A DNA stretch of 64,000 nucleotides from Clostridium magnum DSM 2767 (lineage in GTDB: Bacteria; Bacillota; Clostridia; Clostridiales; Clostridiaceae), in the NCBI RefSeq assembly GCF_001623875.1, contig NZ_LWAE01000007.1:186001-250000 (forward strand), given 5' to 3'. Position numbers and translations under genes: made by a program. Of the stretch, positions 12,932 through 22,000 are shown one piece after another (position 1 is the stretch's first letter; every line of letters starts with the position of its first letter). The notes under the pieces are model-generated. The model worked only from the letters and a program-made list of their open reading frames with translations. It had not been told where the DNA came from and did not search any database.

Positions 12932-14155
12932 TTGAGTGAAAAGATTATTATTGTAGGAAATGGTATAACAGCGATAAGTGCAATAAAGGCAATTCGTGAG
13001 TTTGATAAAGAAAGTGAAATAAAATTATTTGGTGATGAAAAATTCTATCCGTATAACCGTATAAGACTATCGAAAGGTTTATTAACTTCATTAGATGAGG
13101 AAAAGATATTATTGCAAAAAAAAGAATGGTATGAACAAAATAATATAAAATTATATTTACATGCCAAGGTTATCTCAGTAAACCCAAGCAGCAAAGAAAT
13201 AGAAACTTCAGATGGAAGTAAAGTAAGTTATACAAAGTTATTGTTAGCAAATGGAGCAAATAACTTAATTCCTGATATTAATGGAATTAATAAAGAAGGA
13301 GTATTTTCACTGAGAACATTAGAAGATGCAAGAAACATAGTTCAGCAATCTAATGATAGTGAGGTCATACTTAACATTGGCGCTGGAATCCTGAGTCTAG
13401 AGTTAGCATGGATATTAGCTCAAGCTGGGAAAAAGGTTATTATTACGGAACTTGCTCCGAGACTTATGCCTAGACAGTTAGATGAAAGAGCTTCTCAAAT
13501 ATTAGAGAAAGCAATTAAAAATAAAAACATAGATATCCTGATTAACAGCCAGATTAGTGAAATATCTGTTCGAGAGGATAAAGTAGAAGGAGTTATTGCT
13601 GATTCAGGAAGTTTTTTTCCCTGTGATATGGTTATATATTCAATTGGTATAAAACCTAATATTGATATAGTAAAGGGAACAAATATAAAGATTAACAAAG
13701 GTATTATAATAAATGAAAAAATGGAAACTGAAGTTACAGATATATATGCTGCAGGAGATGTGGCAGAATATAATAATAAGGCTTATGGTTTATGGAACAT
13801 AGCTATTGGTCAAGGTACAGTTGCTGGACACAATATGGTGGGAAAAGACAGTACATATAAGCCTATAACACCTGTAACAACATTAAATGCTTTTGATATT
13901 TCATTATTTTCAATGGGAGATATTGAAAATAATGAATCAACAAATATATTACTTGAAGATACGGGAGAGAGTAATAGTTATAAGAAAATATTTATAAGAG
14001 ATAATAGAATTACTGGAGCTATAGTAATTGGTGATACTAAGATTTCACCTATACTTAAAAGGGCTATTGAAGAGCGGATATCTTTGGGCACGATTAATTT
14101 GGATAATGTATATATAGATGAGTTAATTGAAACAATAAAAAATAATAAACATTAG
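12932..14155 (+). CDS. NAD(P)/FAD-dependent oxidoreductase, NADH:rubredoxin reductase-like
   Basis: This is a pyridine nucleotide-disulfide family flavoprotein of about 407 residues. The N-terminal FAD site is GNGITAISAIKAIRE. A second dinucleotide fold is INIGAGILSLELAWILAQAG, and the late FAD motif is DIYAAGDVAEY. The segment YPYNRIRLSKGL is typical of NADH-rubredoxin oxidoreductase, NirB-N and ferredoxin-reductase-like proteins. In clostridia such enzymes pass electrons from NADH to rubredoxin and flavodiiron proteins for oxygen or NO detoxification. The TTG at 12932 is favoured because AGGAAG lies eight bases before it; the GTG at 12923 would be only one base from that site. The electron acceptor cannot be read from the sequence. 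A DUF1450 gene follows. Confidence 0.85.
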   Translation: MSEKIIIVGNGITAISAIKAIREFDKESEIKLFGDEKFYPYNRIRLSKGLLTSLDEEKILLQKKEWYEQNNIKLYLHAKVISVNPSSKEIETSDGSKVSYTKLLLANGANNLIPDINGINKEGVFSLRTLEDARNIVQQSNDSEVILNIGAGILSLELAWILAQAGKKVIITELAPRLMPRQLDERASQILEKAIKNKNIDILINSQISEISVREDKVEGVIADSGSFFPCDMVIYSIGIKPNIDIVKGTNIKINKGIIINEKMETEVTDIYAAGDVAEYNNKAYGLWNIAIGQGTVAGHNMVGKDSTYKPITPVTTLNAFDISLFSMGDIENNESTNILLEDTGESNSYKKIFIRDNRITGAIVIGDTKISPILKRAIEERISLGTINLDNVYIDELIETIKNNKH

Positions 14156-14224
14156 ACATTGCAGGTTACAAGTAATTTCAAATTTGCATACTAAGTAGAA
14201 ATGGTTTTGAAGAGGAGGAAAAAG

Positions 14225-14449
14225 ATGACTGAAATAAAATTTTGTCAAAATAATTTTAATCAAGGAACAGAGGTTTTAGTTGATAGAATAAAAAGTGAAT
14301 TGACTAATGTTACAGTAGATGTAGAACCCTGTTTAGGATATTGCGGAGATTGTGCCGTTGGACCATATGCTCTAGTAAATGATGAGATTGTTAAGGCGGA
14401 TACTCCAGAAGAGCTATTTCATATGATTAAAGATATCGTAAATGAATAA
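14225..14449 (+). CDS. DUF1450 (YuzB-like) protein
   Basis: This is a small protein of about 74 residues with four Cys. One is near the N-terminus (KFCQNN) and three lie in the segment EPCLGYCGDCAVGPYALV, the typical core of the DUF1450/YuzB family. The Cys arrangement could hold metal or a disulfide; the function is unknown. The ATG at 14225 has a very strong GAGGAGG site. A longer frame from 14201 lacks one. It follows the flavoprotein by 69 bp and may be co-transcribed with it. Confidence 0.85.
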   Translation: MTEIKFCQNNFNQGTEVLVDRIKSELTNVTVDVEPCLGYCGDCAVGPYALVNDEIVKADTPEELFHMIKDIVNE

Positions 14450-14479
14450 ACTCTACATTTCCTATTGCACCTGACTTAC

Positions 14480-14560
14480 GCCAAGTAAGCCATGCATTCG
14501 CAGCTCTAAAATTCAGATAGGGTAAAAGAAACCCCATCTGAATTAAGATCTTGCTTCAAT
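14480..14560 (+). repeat. Repeat B, copy 2
   Basis: It starts GCCAAGTAAGCCATGCATTC and has a stem ATTCAGATAGGG against CCCATCTGAATT, ending TTGCTTCAA. It lies about 30 bp after the DUF1450 stop codon. Confidence 0.8.
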
Positions 14561-14589
14561 TAAGTTATGTTAAAAGAATCTAGTAGATA

Positions 14590-14629
14590 ACCTCACATAT
14601 ATTTTTATTAGTAAAAATATATGTGAGGT
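14590..14629. terminator. Long hairpin, probable terminator
   Basis: ACCTCACATATATTTTTA pairs perfectly with TAAAAATATATGTGAGGT, followed by ATAATTTTT. The rest of 14450-14739 holds only repeat B and the promoter region of the kinase gene. Confidence 0.6.
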
Positions 14630-14739
14630 ATAATTTTTGGTTATACCCCTCTAATTTTAGAAATTTACACGTATATTAATTATGTACTGGAAAATTATTA
14701 TTTAATGTATTTTCCATTTCATATAAGAGGTGAAGTTTT

Positions 14740-16143
14740 ATGTTAAATACAGGATATATCTTAGATGAAAAATATGAAGTAGTAAAAACTCTTGGACAAG
14801 GTGGTATGAGCACTGTTTACTTATGCAAAAATACAAGATTAGGTAATCTGTGGGCTATAAAAGAGGTTAAAAAAGAATTAAAGGGACAGATAGACTTTTT
14901 AGCAGAACCAAACATATTAAAAAACTTAAGTCATTCTGGTATTCCAAGAGTAGTGGACATCTTTTATAGAGAAGATAACTTATATATGGTTGAAGACTAT
15001 ATTGAAGGTGAAACTCTAGAGGAGTACATAAAGAAAATAGGTCTTATAGGTAGTAAAGAAATAAGCAAAATTACATTAAGTATATGTGATATAATAGAAT
15101 ACCTTCATAGTTGTAATCCTCCTATTATATATAGAGATTTAAAACCCTCTAATATTATGATAACTCCTAAAGGAAAAGTTGTGTTAATAGACTTTGGTAT
15201 TTCAAGAGTATATAAGCAAGGTGGAGATAAGGATACAATATATATGGGATCAAAAGGATATGCTGCACCTGAACAATATGGGAGAGGACAAACTTGTACA
15301 CAAACAGATATATATGGAATTGGGGCAGTAATGTATTTTATGACAATGGGTAAAGCTCCTACAGCTTTATTAGAACCATTAAAGGATAAAAGTTATGGTA
15401 ATAAAGTAGATATCAAATTAAAGAAAATAATACAAAAAGCTGTGCAAATCGATATTGAAAGCAGGTATTCTTCAGTAAATGAGATGAAGGAAGAACTGCT
15501 TAGGTTTTCAGATAAAGAATATTATACAAAAACTTTGCTTATAAATCAAGAAAATAATATTACAAGCGACTCTAATTTAGATAAAGGAACAATAAATTTT
15601 TATAAAATAGACTCAAGTTCTGATAAAACTAAAATAGAAGATAATACAGTAAAAACAAATAACGACAAAGTGAATAATGAAAAGTCTAAAAAAGCTCAAA
15701 ATAAATTTAAGATACCTCATATGAAGTTAAAAGTTAATGGAGATAAAAGCAAAAAAAGCTTTAAAAGAAAGCTTGCGTCTATTTTAGTTTGTATAGGAAT
15801 TATTTTCGGATTAATTTATCTTGTCACTGATCATGGAAAAACTGAGCAAATTATAAATAACGATCAAATTACTAATAGCAAAAATGAAGATAAAGCTGTA
15901 GATGATATCAGTAAATCTGAAAATAAGATTGATACAAATAGTATAGATAATAAGGAGGATATTAAGCCGTCTATTCAGCCTACAGAAAACAAGTCTAATA
16001 CCGAAAGTTCATCTGTTAGTGAAAGTACAAATGATAAAGAGATTTCTGATACATCAGATGATAAGTTAGAGAATAAAAAAGAAAGTAAAGCTAAGAACAA
16101 TGGTAAAGCTAAGGGAAAGCATAAATATGACGAGGGTAACTAG
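14740..16143 (+). CDS. Membrane-anchored Hanks-type Ser/Thr protein kinase
   Basis: The 467-residue protein has a complete kinase domain at about residues 8-270. The glycine loop is GQGGMSTVY, the Lys is in WAIKEVK, the catalytic loop is YRDLKPSNIM, the metal motif is DFGIS, and AAPEQYG is in the activation segment. A basic linker (about 300-345) leads to one transmembrane helix (ILVCIGIIFGLIYLV, about 350-366). An extracellular tail of about 100 residues, rich in Lys, Asn, Ser, Asp and Glu, follows. There are no PASTA repeats, so this is not the usual PrkC, and no partner phosphatase lies beside it. The tail might act as a wall or polymer sensor, but that is inference. A GAGGTG site precedes the ATG. 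Confidence 0.92.
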   Translation: MLNTGYILDEKYEVVKTLGQGGMSTVYLCKNTRLGNLWAIKEVKKELKGQIDFLAEPNILKNLSHSGIPRVVDIFYREDNLYMVEDYIEGETLEEYIKKIGLIGSKEISKITLSICDIIEYLHSCNPPIIYRDLKPSNIMITPKGKVVLIDFGISRVYKQGGDKDTIYMGSKGYAAPEQYGRGQTCTQTDIYGIGAVMYFMTMGKAPTALLEPLKDKSYGNKVDIKLKKIIQKAVQIDIESRYSSVNEMKEELLRFSDKEYYTKTLLINQENNITSDSNLDKGTINFYKIDSSSDKTKIEDNTVKTNNDKVNNEKSKKAQNKFKIPHMKLKVNGDKSKKSFKRKLASILVCIGIIFGLIYLVTDHGKTEQIINNDQITNSKNEDKAVDDISKSENKIDTNSIDNKEDIKPSIQPTENKSNTESSSVSESTNDKEISDTSDDKLENKKESKAKNNGKAKGKHKYDEGN

Positions 16144-16150
16144 ACATATT

Positions 16151-16185
16151 AATAGGAGCACATATTTAAGATATTGTGCTCCTAC
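16151..16185 (+). terminator. Terminator after the kinase gene
   Basis: TAGGAGCACA pairs with TGTGCTCCTA. The T tract after it (CTTTCAATT) is weak. The hairpin lies between convergent genes. Confidence 0.65.
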
Positions 16186-16257
16186 TTTCAATTAACCATC
16201 ATTCAAATATAAGATTTTTAAAGAATGCATCAAAATGCTTCAAATTAGTGATGTTCT

Positions 16258-16857
16258 TTATTTTGAAAAATTTGTTTTTGGCATTATGAATAAATGGGGC
16301 TCTTGTAAGTAATCTTGAACGATTCTAAGAGCTTCCCCAAATCTTTGGTAATGTACAACTTCTCTTTCTCTTAGGAACTTTAATGGTTCTATTACATCAG
16401 GGTCATCAGCAAAATTGAGAAGATATTCATAAGTAGCCCTTGCTTTTTGTTCTGCAGCTAAATCTTCAGTTAAGTCAACTATAGGATCTCCTTTTGATTG
16501 AATATATGCAGCAGTAAATGGTACACCTGAAGCACTTACCGGATAGATTCCCCTATCATGATCTACATAATAGGCATCTAATCCTGCTTTTTTTAATTCT
16601 TCTAGGCTTGCACCTTTTGTTAACTGATGAACAATTGAACCTACAATTTCTAGATGAGCCAATTCTTCTGTACCAATATCATTTAAGGTCCCTATAGCCT
16701 GAGGTGTAATCATAGAAAATCTTTGACTTAAATATCTTAGGGATGCAGCCAATTCTCCATCAGGACCACCGTATTGTGTAATAATTATTTTTGCCATCGC
16801 AGGGTTAGGGTTTTTGATTTTTACTGGATATTCTAATTTTTTTTCATATGCCCACAT
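16258..16857 (-). CDS. cotJC: Spore coat protein CotJC, manganese catalase family
   Basis: The 199-residue protein matches the Mn-catalase fold used in the spore inner coat. The metal-ligand pattern is visible as EELAHLEIV and REREVVHYQRFGEAL. It is the last gene of cotJABC, three bases after cotJB, on the minus strand. Expression in the mother cell under sigma-E is expected from the family. Catalase activity is plausible but is not shown by sequence alone. Confidence 0.94.
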   Translation of the reverse strand: MWAYEKKLEYPVKIKNPNPAMAKIIITQYGGPDGELAASLRYLSQRFSMITPQAIGTLNDIGTEELAHLEIVGSIVHQLTKGASLEELKKAGLDAYYVDHDRGIYPVSASGVPFTAAYIQSKGDPIVDLTEDLAAEQKARATYEYLLNFADDPDVIEPLKFLREREVVHYQRFGEALRIVQDYLQEPHLFIMPKTNFSK

Positions 16858-16860
16858 ATA

Positions 16861-17145
16861 CTATCTCTCCTCCTCACAAAGCTCAAAGTTAGCCTCACAT
16901 TCCCATGGCCAAGGCTCATTTATCCATTGCCATGGATATTGGCTATAATCCCCATAAGATAAAGGCCCAAAGAACCTTTCATAGTTTTGTTTTAACATAC
17001 GAGCTTTTGTTACAAGTGAGTTATAGGTTTTAAGAGCATTACGATCAGTTGGATGAGTGTTAAGATATAAATGGAGGTCTATTAGTGAAAAATCCACCGC
17101 AGTAATTTCTTTTAAAAGTTCTTTTTTATTCATTTTAGCATCCAT
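16861..17145 (-). CDS. cotJB: Spore coat protein CotJB
   Basis: This 94-residue CotJB has the conserved patterns TAVDFSLIDLHLYLNTHP, FGPLSYGDY and WPWECEAN. The ATG at 17145 has GGGAGG six bases upstream. The frame extends to 17166, but that would overlap cotJA. CotJB is needed with CotJA and CotJC for coat assembly in Bacillus; its biochemical role is not known. Confidence 0.93.
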   Translation of the reverse strand: MDAKMNKKELLKEITAVDFSLIDLHLYLNTHPTDRNALKTYNSLVTKARMLKQNYERFFGPLSYGDYSQYPWQWINEPWPWECEANFELCEEER

Positions 17146-17159
17146 AATAGTACCTCCCT

Positions 17160-17390
17160 CTAACATTTAGAAACTGGTTTATATTTTTTATCTTTTCCCT
17201 CATAAGGACTAAAAAGCTCAGGAAAAATAGTCCCATGTCTAAGACCTTCCATAGGAGAGAGAAGGGTACATAGTTGTTGATAAGGTACATAAGCTGCTGC
17301 TAATCGTACATTCCTTATTACCATTTCTTGAGGAATGCAGGTGTCTACTGGTGGACAATTAGTTATATATATTTTTTTGTCTTTGGCCAT
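17160..17390 (-). CDS. cotJA: Spore coat-associated protein CotJA
   Basis: The 76-residue protein contains the CotJA core: VRLAAAYVPYQQL, then GLRHGTIFPELFSPYEG. An AGGAGG site lies upstream. It is the first gene of the minus-strand operon cotJA-cotJB-cotJC. The region from 17391 to 17670 is the promoter region between this operon and the divergent FNR-like gene; I see no other gene there. Confidence 0.93.
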   Translation of the reverse strand: MAKDKKIYITNCPPVDTCIPQEMVIRNVRLAAAYVPYQQLCTLLSPMEGLRHGTIFPELFSPYEGKDKKYKPVSKC

Positions 17391-17670
17391 AGTTGTATTT
17401 ATCCTCCTTGATATTTGTTGCTACACAATTATATACTATGGTCAATAATATAAATTTGTTACAATTAAAGTGGATTATGTAGCATAAATTATTTTTTGAT
17501 TAATATACTTATAGATTAGGACATAATAAGGAAAAGATTAAATTCTAATTAATAAGATTTAGAAATTCTAGTAAGTAAATGGATAAGATCTTATGTTATA
17601 TAGATATGTTTACTTTATAATTCCGTGATAGAGTAATTCAATGTAAATTAATGAGGTGAATATAGGGAAT

Positions 17671-18393
17671 ATGCCAAATAATATAGACATTATGTGTGAA
17701 TGTGAAAAATGTACAGGAAAGTATTGTGCAAAAAAAGTATCTATATTTTCAACTTTACATGATGAACAAGTAAGAGAAATTGCTGATATGGTAGTACATA
17801 GAAATTATAAGAAAGGACAAATAGTATTCTTTGAAGGAGATATATCAGATAAGCTCTATATAATTAATAAAGGAAAAGTAAAAATATTTAAGTACACAAA
17901 GGAAGGAAAGGAGCAAATACTATATATACTAACAAATGGAGATTTTACTGGGGATTTAAGTCTTTTGAAGAAGAGCAAACTTGAATTTAATGCAGAGGCC
18001 TTAGAAGATACAGCAGTATGTACTTTAACTAAAGAGGATTTTGATAAAATACTAGAAAAAAATCCTCAGATAACTTTGAAAATATTAGAAGTAGTTCATG
18101 ATAGATTAGTGAGCCTCGAAAATTTAATTCAAAGATTAAGTACAAAAGATGTGGAAACAAGGATTGCAGGAGTAATTCTAACCCTTATAGATAATTTCGG
18201 AAAAGAAACAAAGGAAGGAATTGTACTAGAATTACCTTTAAGCAGGGAGGAAATAGGAAATTATTCAGGACTTACAAGAGAAACGGTAAGTAGAACATTA
18301 ACAAGTATGCAGGATAGCGGACTAATAGAGCTTGTAGGAAACAAGAAAATTATTATAAAAGATATAGAGTATTTAAGAAGTATAGATAAATAA
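17671..18393 (+). CDS. FNR-like Crp-family transcriptional regulator with N-terminal Cys cluster
   Basis: This is a Crp/Fnr-family regulator of about 240 residues. From the ATG at 17671 the N-terminus has Cys 9, 11, 14 and 19, giving C-x2-C-x4-C, and another Cys near 117. This resembles the four Fe-S ligands of E. coli FNR. A cyclic-nucleotide-like beta barrel follows (about 25-130), then a dimer helix and a winged helix (about 160-230). The recognition helix reads GLTRETVSRTL with Glu204, Ser207 and Arg208, the ExxSR pattern by which FNR reads TGAT half-sites. Two TGAT-N4-ATCA sites lie 1.6 kb away in the fprA/ric promoter. The start is uncertain: a GTG at 17656 is possible. The protein probably senses oxygen or NO. 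Confidence 0.85.
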   Translation: MPNNIDIMCECEKCTGKYCAKKVSIFSTLHDEQVREIADMVVHRNYKKGQIVFFEGDISDKLYIINKGKVKIFKYTKEGKEQILYILTNGDFTGDLSLLKKSKLEFNAEALEDTAVCTLTKEDFDKILEKNPQITLKILEVVHDRLVSLENLIQRLSTKDVETRIAGVILTLIDNFGKETKEGIVLELPLSREEIGNYSGLTRETVSRTLTSMQDSGLIELVGNKKIIIKDIEYLRSIDK

Positions 18394-18414
18394 CCCCAAA
18401 CTTGACTTAGTCCC

Positions 18415-18611
18415 GGTATTTCTAGAGATCTCTCTTCCGCACTGTTAACAATTTTAAGCTAGCTCTAAGGCTCGTACCAAAGAAAATCAATAAGATTAAA
18501 TAAACTCGCTAAGGCTCAGACATATTTAATTTTATTGATTTTCTAAGGTACTTCGCCAAGATCTAGGTTAAAATTGTTAAATGTGCTATCAGAGAGAGCT
18601 CTAGAAATACC
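18415..18611. repeat. D element 1: long palindrome with conserved loops
   Basis: This is a near-perfect inverted repeat of about 197 bp between the convergent FNR-like gene and fprA. The outer arm GGTATTTCTAGAGA pairs with TCTAGAAATACC. A second stem is TTAACAATTTTAA with TTAAAATTGTTAA. The inner stem GTACC...GATTAAAT pairs with ATTTAAT...GGTAC. The apical loop is AAACTCGCT-AAG-GCTCAGACA (18502-18522). Internal loops carry CTCTAAGGCTCG on the left and CTTCGCCAAGA on the right. The same loops with different stems occur at 28602-28816 and 57919-58213. Confidence 0.85.
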
Positions 18612-18676
18612 TGAAATAAATCTATATTTAATATTATTTATCTATAAATGCTAAAATGAACATAGTAGCATTAAAA

Positions 18677-19909
18677 TTACTTGTTAATAACTAATTCTCC
18701 AACAGCCATTGCTGTATTGATGCATAGGTCACTTGTTGTTTCTTCGTCATAATAGCTTATTTTTAGTGGTAATTGTATGTCGTTAGCACCGGTATATTTT
18801 ACTAAGTAAGAAGTATCTACTAGGGTCATGGAACTTTGTTTTATATAATCATTAATAATCTCCACAGCTTCGCCGCTCCATCCAAAAGAACCAAAGGCTG
18901 CCCCTAGTTTATTTGATAAATCTAATTTTATAAGTTCTTTTAAGACATCTTCTAAATTACCTATCATATCTCCATATTTTGTTGAACTTCCGATAAATAT
19001 AATATCAGATTCTAAGGCAGTCTGTTTAATGACGTTTAAATCTGAATTTTTCACATTAAAAACATCAGATTTTATACCAAGGTTAGTAAGTCCTTGGGAA
19101 AGAGAATTAGCAACCTTACCTGTATTACCTGTCATGGAGCTAAATAGTATTAATGCTTTCTTATTTTTTGAATTAGGATTAATCCTGCTTAGTTTATCAT
19201 AAATATTAATATATTTTTGAGCATCATCTCTTAATATAAATCCATGGGAAGGAGCTATAATTTCAATGTCAAGAGCTCTTATTTTATTTATCATGTCTCT
19301 TACATATGATCTATGTGGACCCATAATAAGTTTGTAGTAAGTTATAAAGTCTTCAGTAATATCTTCTTTTGCTAAGTCGTTAAACAGCTCATAGTTAGCA
19401 ATGTGAGTACTAAATATGTCGCAAGGATAAAGAATCTTATCTTCAACACAATAAGTAATCATTGTCTCTTCTGTATGAAGATATGGCGTCTCAAAGAATT
19501 TTAATGTTTTACCACCAATGTCAAGGCTATCCCCATCTTTAATTATTAAGTAGTTTCTATTTTTAAGTTTAAACATTCCATTAAGAAATTCTCTTCCTTT
19601 TCCAGTAGTTACTATAGTTGCATTTTTTGCTTTGTTTAATAATGAAGGTAATGCCCCTGCATGGTCTGGCTCTACGTGATTAATTACTACATAATGAATC
19701 TTATTTAAATCAATAATGCTTTGTAGGTTTTTAACAAACTCCCCTCCATACATAATATCCACAGTATCTATTATAGTAGGTTTTTCTGTATCTAATAAAT
19801 ATGAATTGTAAGTTGTTCCTTTTTCTAATATTAATCTATGAAAAGGAACCTTTCTATCATCTACTTTACCAATCCAATAAGTTTTTTCTGCGATTTTATT
19901 GTTTATCAT
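18677..19909 (-). CDS. fprA: Flavodiiron protein FprA (A-type flavoprotein)
   Basis: Flavodiiron proteins reduce oxygen to water or NO to N2O at a diiron site, with electrons from rubredoxin. The 410-residue protein has an N-terminal metallo-beta-lactamase-like domain with NHVEPDHAGALP (the diiron H-x-E-x-D-H motif), further His in PYLHTEE and a late PSHGFI. A C-terminal flavodoxin domain starts near 255 with ILFSSMTGNTGKVA, which binds FMN. AAGGAGA lies upstream of the ATG. It is divergent from ric, with two FNR-type boxes between them. The flavoprotein at 12932 is a possible electron donor partner. Confidence 0.95.
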   Translation of the reverse strand: MINNKIAEKTYWIGKVDDRKVPFHRLILEKGTTYNSYLLDTEKPTIIDTVDIMYGGEFVKNLQSIIDLNKIHYVVINHVEPDHAGALPSLLNKAKNATIVTTGKGREFLNGMFKLKNRNYLIIKDGDSLDIGGKTLKFFETPYLHTEETMITYCVEDKILYPCDIFSTHIANYELFNDLAKEDITEDFITYYKLIMGPHRSYVRDMINKIRALDIEIIAPSHGFILRDDAQKYINIYDKLSRINPNSKNKKALILFSSMTGNTGKVANSLSQGLTNLGIKSDVFNVKNSDLNVIKQTALESDIIFIGSSTKYGDMIGNLEDVLKELIKLDLSNKLGAAFGSFGWSGEAVEIINDYIKQSSMTLVDTSYLVKYTGANDIQLPLKISYYDEETTSDLCINTAMAVGELVINK

Positions 19910-19987
19910 AATAACATCTCCTTATATATTCTTGTGTGTTTTTCAACCTTATGGACTCATTATATTAGCAAATAGAATCATAAGCAG

Positions 19988-20021
19988 TGATTATAATCAT
20001 ATAAAAATTTGATTATAATCA
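19988..20021. promoter_or_regulatory. Two FNR-type boxes in the fprA/ric divergent promoter
   Basis: TGATTATAATCA occurs twice (19988-19999 and 20010-20021). Each copy is a perfect palindrome of the form TGAT-N4-ATCA, and the outer bases extend the pair symmetrically (GTGAT...ATCAC). The centres are 22 bp apart, two helical turns, so two dimers would bind on one DNA face. The FNR-like protein at 17671-18393 has the matching recognition residues. Confidence 0.75.
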
Positions 20022-20182
20022 CAGAGTTATATTTTATTATCATATATAATTAGCACATGAAGACAAAAAGAAGATACTTAAAGATATATTAATATTTGTA
20101 GCTTAATTAAGTATAGGTGATAATTTTAGTATCATAAGTTCATTATAAGTATATAAAGATAAAAAATTTTGGAGGGATAGAA

Positions 20183-20893
20183 ATGAATAAATTTGTATTT
20201 AAAAGTTCAGATAGTATAGGAGTTATTGCAACAAATTTTCCAAAGTCTATGGAGATATTCAAGGATTATAATATTGATTTTTGCTGTGGTGGAAACAGAC
20301 CATTAATAGAAGCTATAACAGAGCAGAAATTAAATGAAGCTGAGGTTATGAATAAACTTGAAGAAGCCTATAATAAACTGATTAATGTTGAAAATCAAGA
20401 AGTAGATTTTACTAAATTATCGTATAGTGATTTAATAGATCATATAGTAAATACACATCATGGTTATTTACAATCGGAGCTTCCGAAAATAGGAGAGTTA
20501 GTAAATAAGATACTAAGAGTTCATGGCCAAGGACATAGTGAATTAGCTAAGGTGCATAAGTTGTTTTCTAGTTTAAGAATGGAGTTGGAGCAACACCTAA
20601 TTAAAGAGGAAGAAACTGAATTTCCTGCTATTAAAGAATATGAAAGAAGTAATTCTAAAGAACTTTTAGAAAATATACTTGGAACAATGGAAGAATTAGA
20701 GGCTGAACATGAAGGAGCAGGCGATATTCTTAAAGAACTTAGAAAGATTACTAATGGTTTTACAGCACCAGAAGATGGATGTAACACTTATAGATTGACT
20801 TATAATAAATTGAAAGAATTGGAAGAGGATACATTTACTCATATTCATTTAGAAAATAATATTCTATTTCCAAGACTTCAGCAAGAAAAATAA
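20183..20893 (+). CDS. ric: Iron-sulfur cluster repair di-iron protein Ric (ScdA/YtfE)
   Basis: Ric restores Fe-S clusters damaged by NO or oxidants. The 236-residue protein has an N-terminal ScdA domain with DFCCGGNRPL near residue 33. A hemerythrin-like domain follows, with His and Glu ligands in NTHHGYL, HGQGHSEL, HLIKEEETEFPAI, AEHEGAGDIL and FTHIHLENNILFPRL. GGAGGG precedes the ATG. It is divergent from fprA and followed by a terminator. Control by the nearby FNR-like protein is inferred from the paired boxes. Confidence 0.95.
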   Translation: MNKFVFKSSDSIGVIATNFPKSMEIFKDYNIDFCCGGNRPLIEAITEQKLNEAEVMNKLEEAYNKLINVENQEVDFTKLSYSDLIDHIVNTHHGYLQSELPKIGELVNKILRVHGQGHSELAKVHKLFSSLRMELEQHLIKEEETEFPAIKEYERSNSKELLENILGTMEELEAEHEGAGDILKELRKITNGFTAPEDGCNTYRLTYNKLKELEEDTFTHIHLENNILFPRLQQEK

Positions 20894-20912
20894 TAGCTAA
20901 AATAGGAAGGGC

Positions 20913-20958
20913 AAAAGGTTATTGTAAGGGTAAGTTTTACTTTTACAATAACCTTTTT
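20913..20958 (+). terminator. Terminator after ric
   Basis: AAAAGGTTATTGTAA pairs with TTACAATAACCTTTTT, ending in a T run. Confidence 0.88.
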
Positions 20959-21148
20959 ATGTGATGACTATTTTGGCTGAGTTAAAATAATGTTGTTCAA
21001 AAAATTGTTTTGTGTTAGAATTTCTGTGGGTAGTATCCTGTCGGAGCTGCACCGAGTTGTTTATTATTTTTATAAATATTCTGCTCATATCTATTAGAAT
21101 GAGACAACTTCTACCTTGGAGATAATAATTCCAAAGGTGGTGATTTTA

Positions 21149-22000
21149 TTGAAAATTGGTTTTATTGGTGCGGGAAAGGTTGGCTTTTCTCTTGGAAAGT
21201 ATTTCTGTATCAATAATATAAATATAACAGGGTATTATAGTAAAAGCAGTTCTTCTGCTGAGGAAGCTGCTGAATTTACTAACTCAAAATTCTATGAAAC
21301 TATTGATCCATTAATAATGGACAGTGATATCATTTTTATAACAACTCCAGATGATGTTGTTTTCGAAGTATGGCAGAATATTAAATATTTCAATTTGGAA
21401 GGCAAAATTATATGCCACACCAGTGGCTCCTTATCTTCTAAAATTTTTTCTGATATAGACAATTCAGGTGCTTTTGCATATTCAATTCATCCTATGTTTC
21501 CTTTTTCCGATAAGTTTAATACCTATAAACACTTAAAAAGTTGTTATTTTTCTATTGAAGGTAGTGAAAAATATTTATTAGAAATTAAAAATTTGATTAG
21601 AAGTCTTGGTAATCCGACACTTATTATTGATCAAGATAAAAAAGGTCTTTATCATTTGGCAAATGTTACTGTGTCAAACCTAGTTCTTTCGTTAGTATCC
21701 AAAGGCTGTGAGTATCTAGTTCAATGTGGTGTGGATAGAAAAATTGCTTTAAGTTCTCTAATGCCTTTAATAGAAAATAACATACTAAATTTAAAAGAAA
21801 AGGGATTTATAAATGCTTTAACTGGACCAGTAGAAAGAAATGATCCGAGTACTCTGAAAAAGCATTTAGATGCTATCCCGCTAGGGGATTTAAATCTCTA
21901 TAAAAATTTATCCTTAAGTCTTTTAAATTTATCAAAACAAAAGCATCCGGAAAAAGATTATAAAAAGATTGAAAAATTTTTAGGAGGTAATAATCAATGA
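21149..22000 (+). CDS. panG: Rossmann/DUF2520 protein, probable ketopantoate reductase PanG
   Basis: The protein of about 283 residues has an N-terminal NAD(P) fold (IGFIGAGKVGFSLGKYF) followed by a DUF2520 C-terminal domain. ITTPDDVV, HTSGSL and IHPMFPF are typical family segments. It overlaps panB by ATGA, and panC follows. Members of this family replace PanE as ketopantoate reductase in some bacteria (PanG, described in Francisella and some Firmicutes), and no panE is present here. So it most likely converts ketopantoate to pantoate. The TTG at 21149 with AAAGGTGG eight bases upstream is chosen; the frame reaches 21116 without a good site. Confidence 0.78.
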   Translation: MKIGFIGAGKVGFSLGKYFCINNINITGYYSKSSSSAEEAAEFTNSKFYETIDPLIMDSDIIFITTPDDVVFEVWQNIKYFNLEGKIICHTSGSLSSKIFSDIDNSGAFAYSIHPMFPFSDKFNTYKHLKSCYFSIEGSEKYLLEIKNLIRSLGNPTLIIDQDKKGLYHLANVTVSNLVLSLVSKGCEYLVQCGVDRKIALSSLMPLIENNILNLKEKGFINALTGPVERNDPSTLKKHLDAIPLGDLNLYKNLSLSLLNLSKQKHPEKDYKKIEKFLGGNNQ

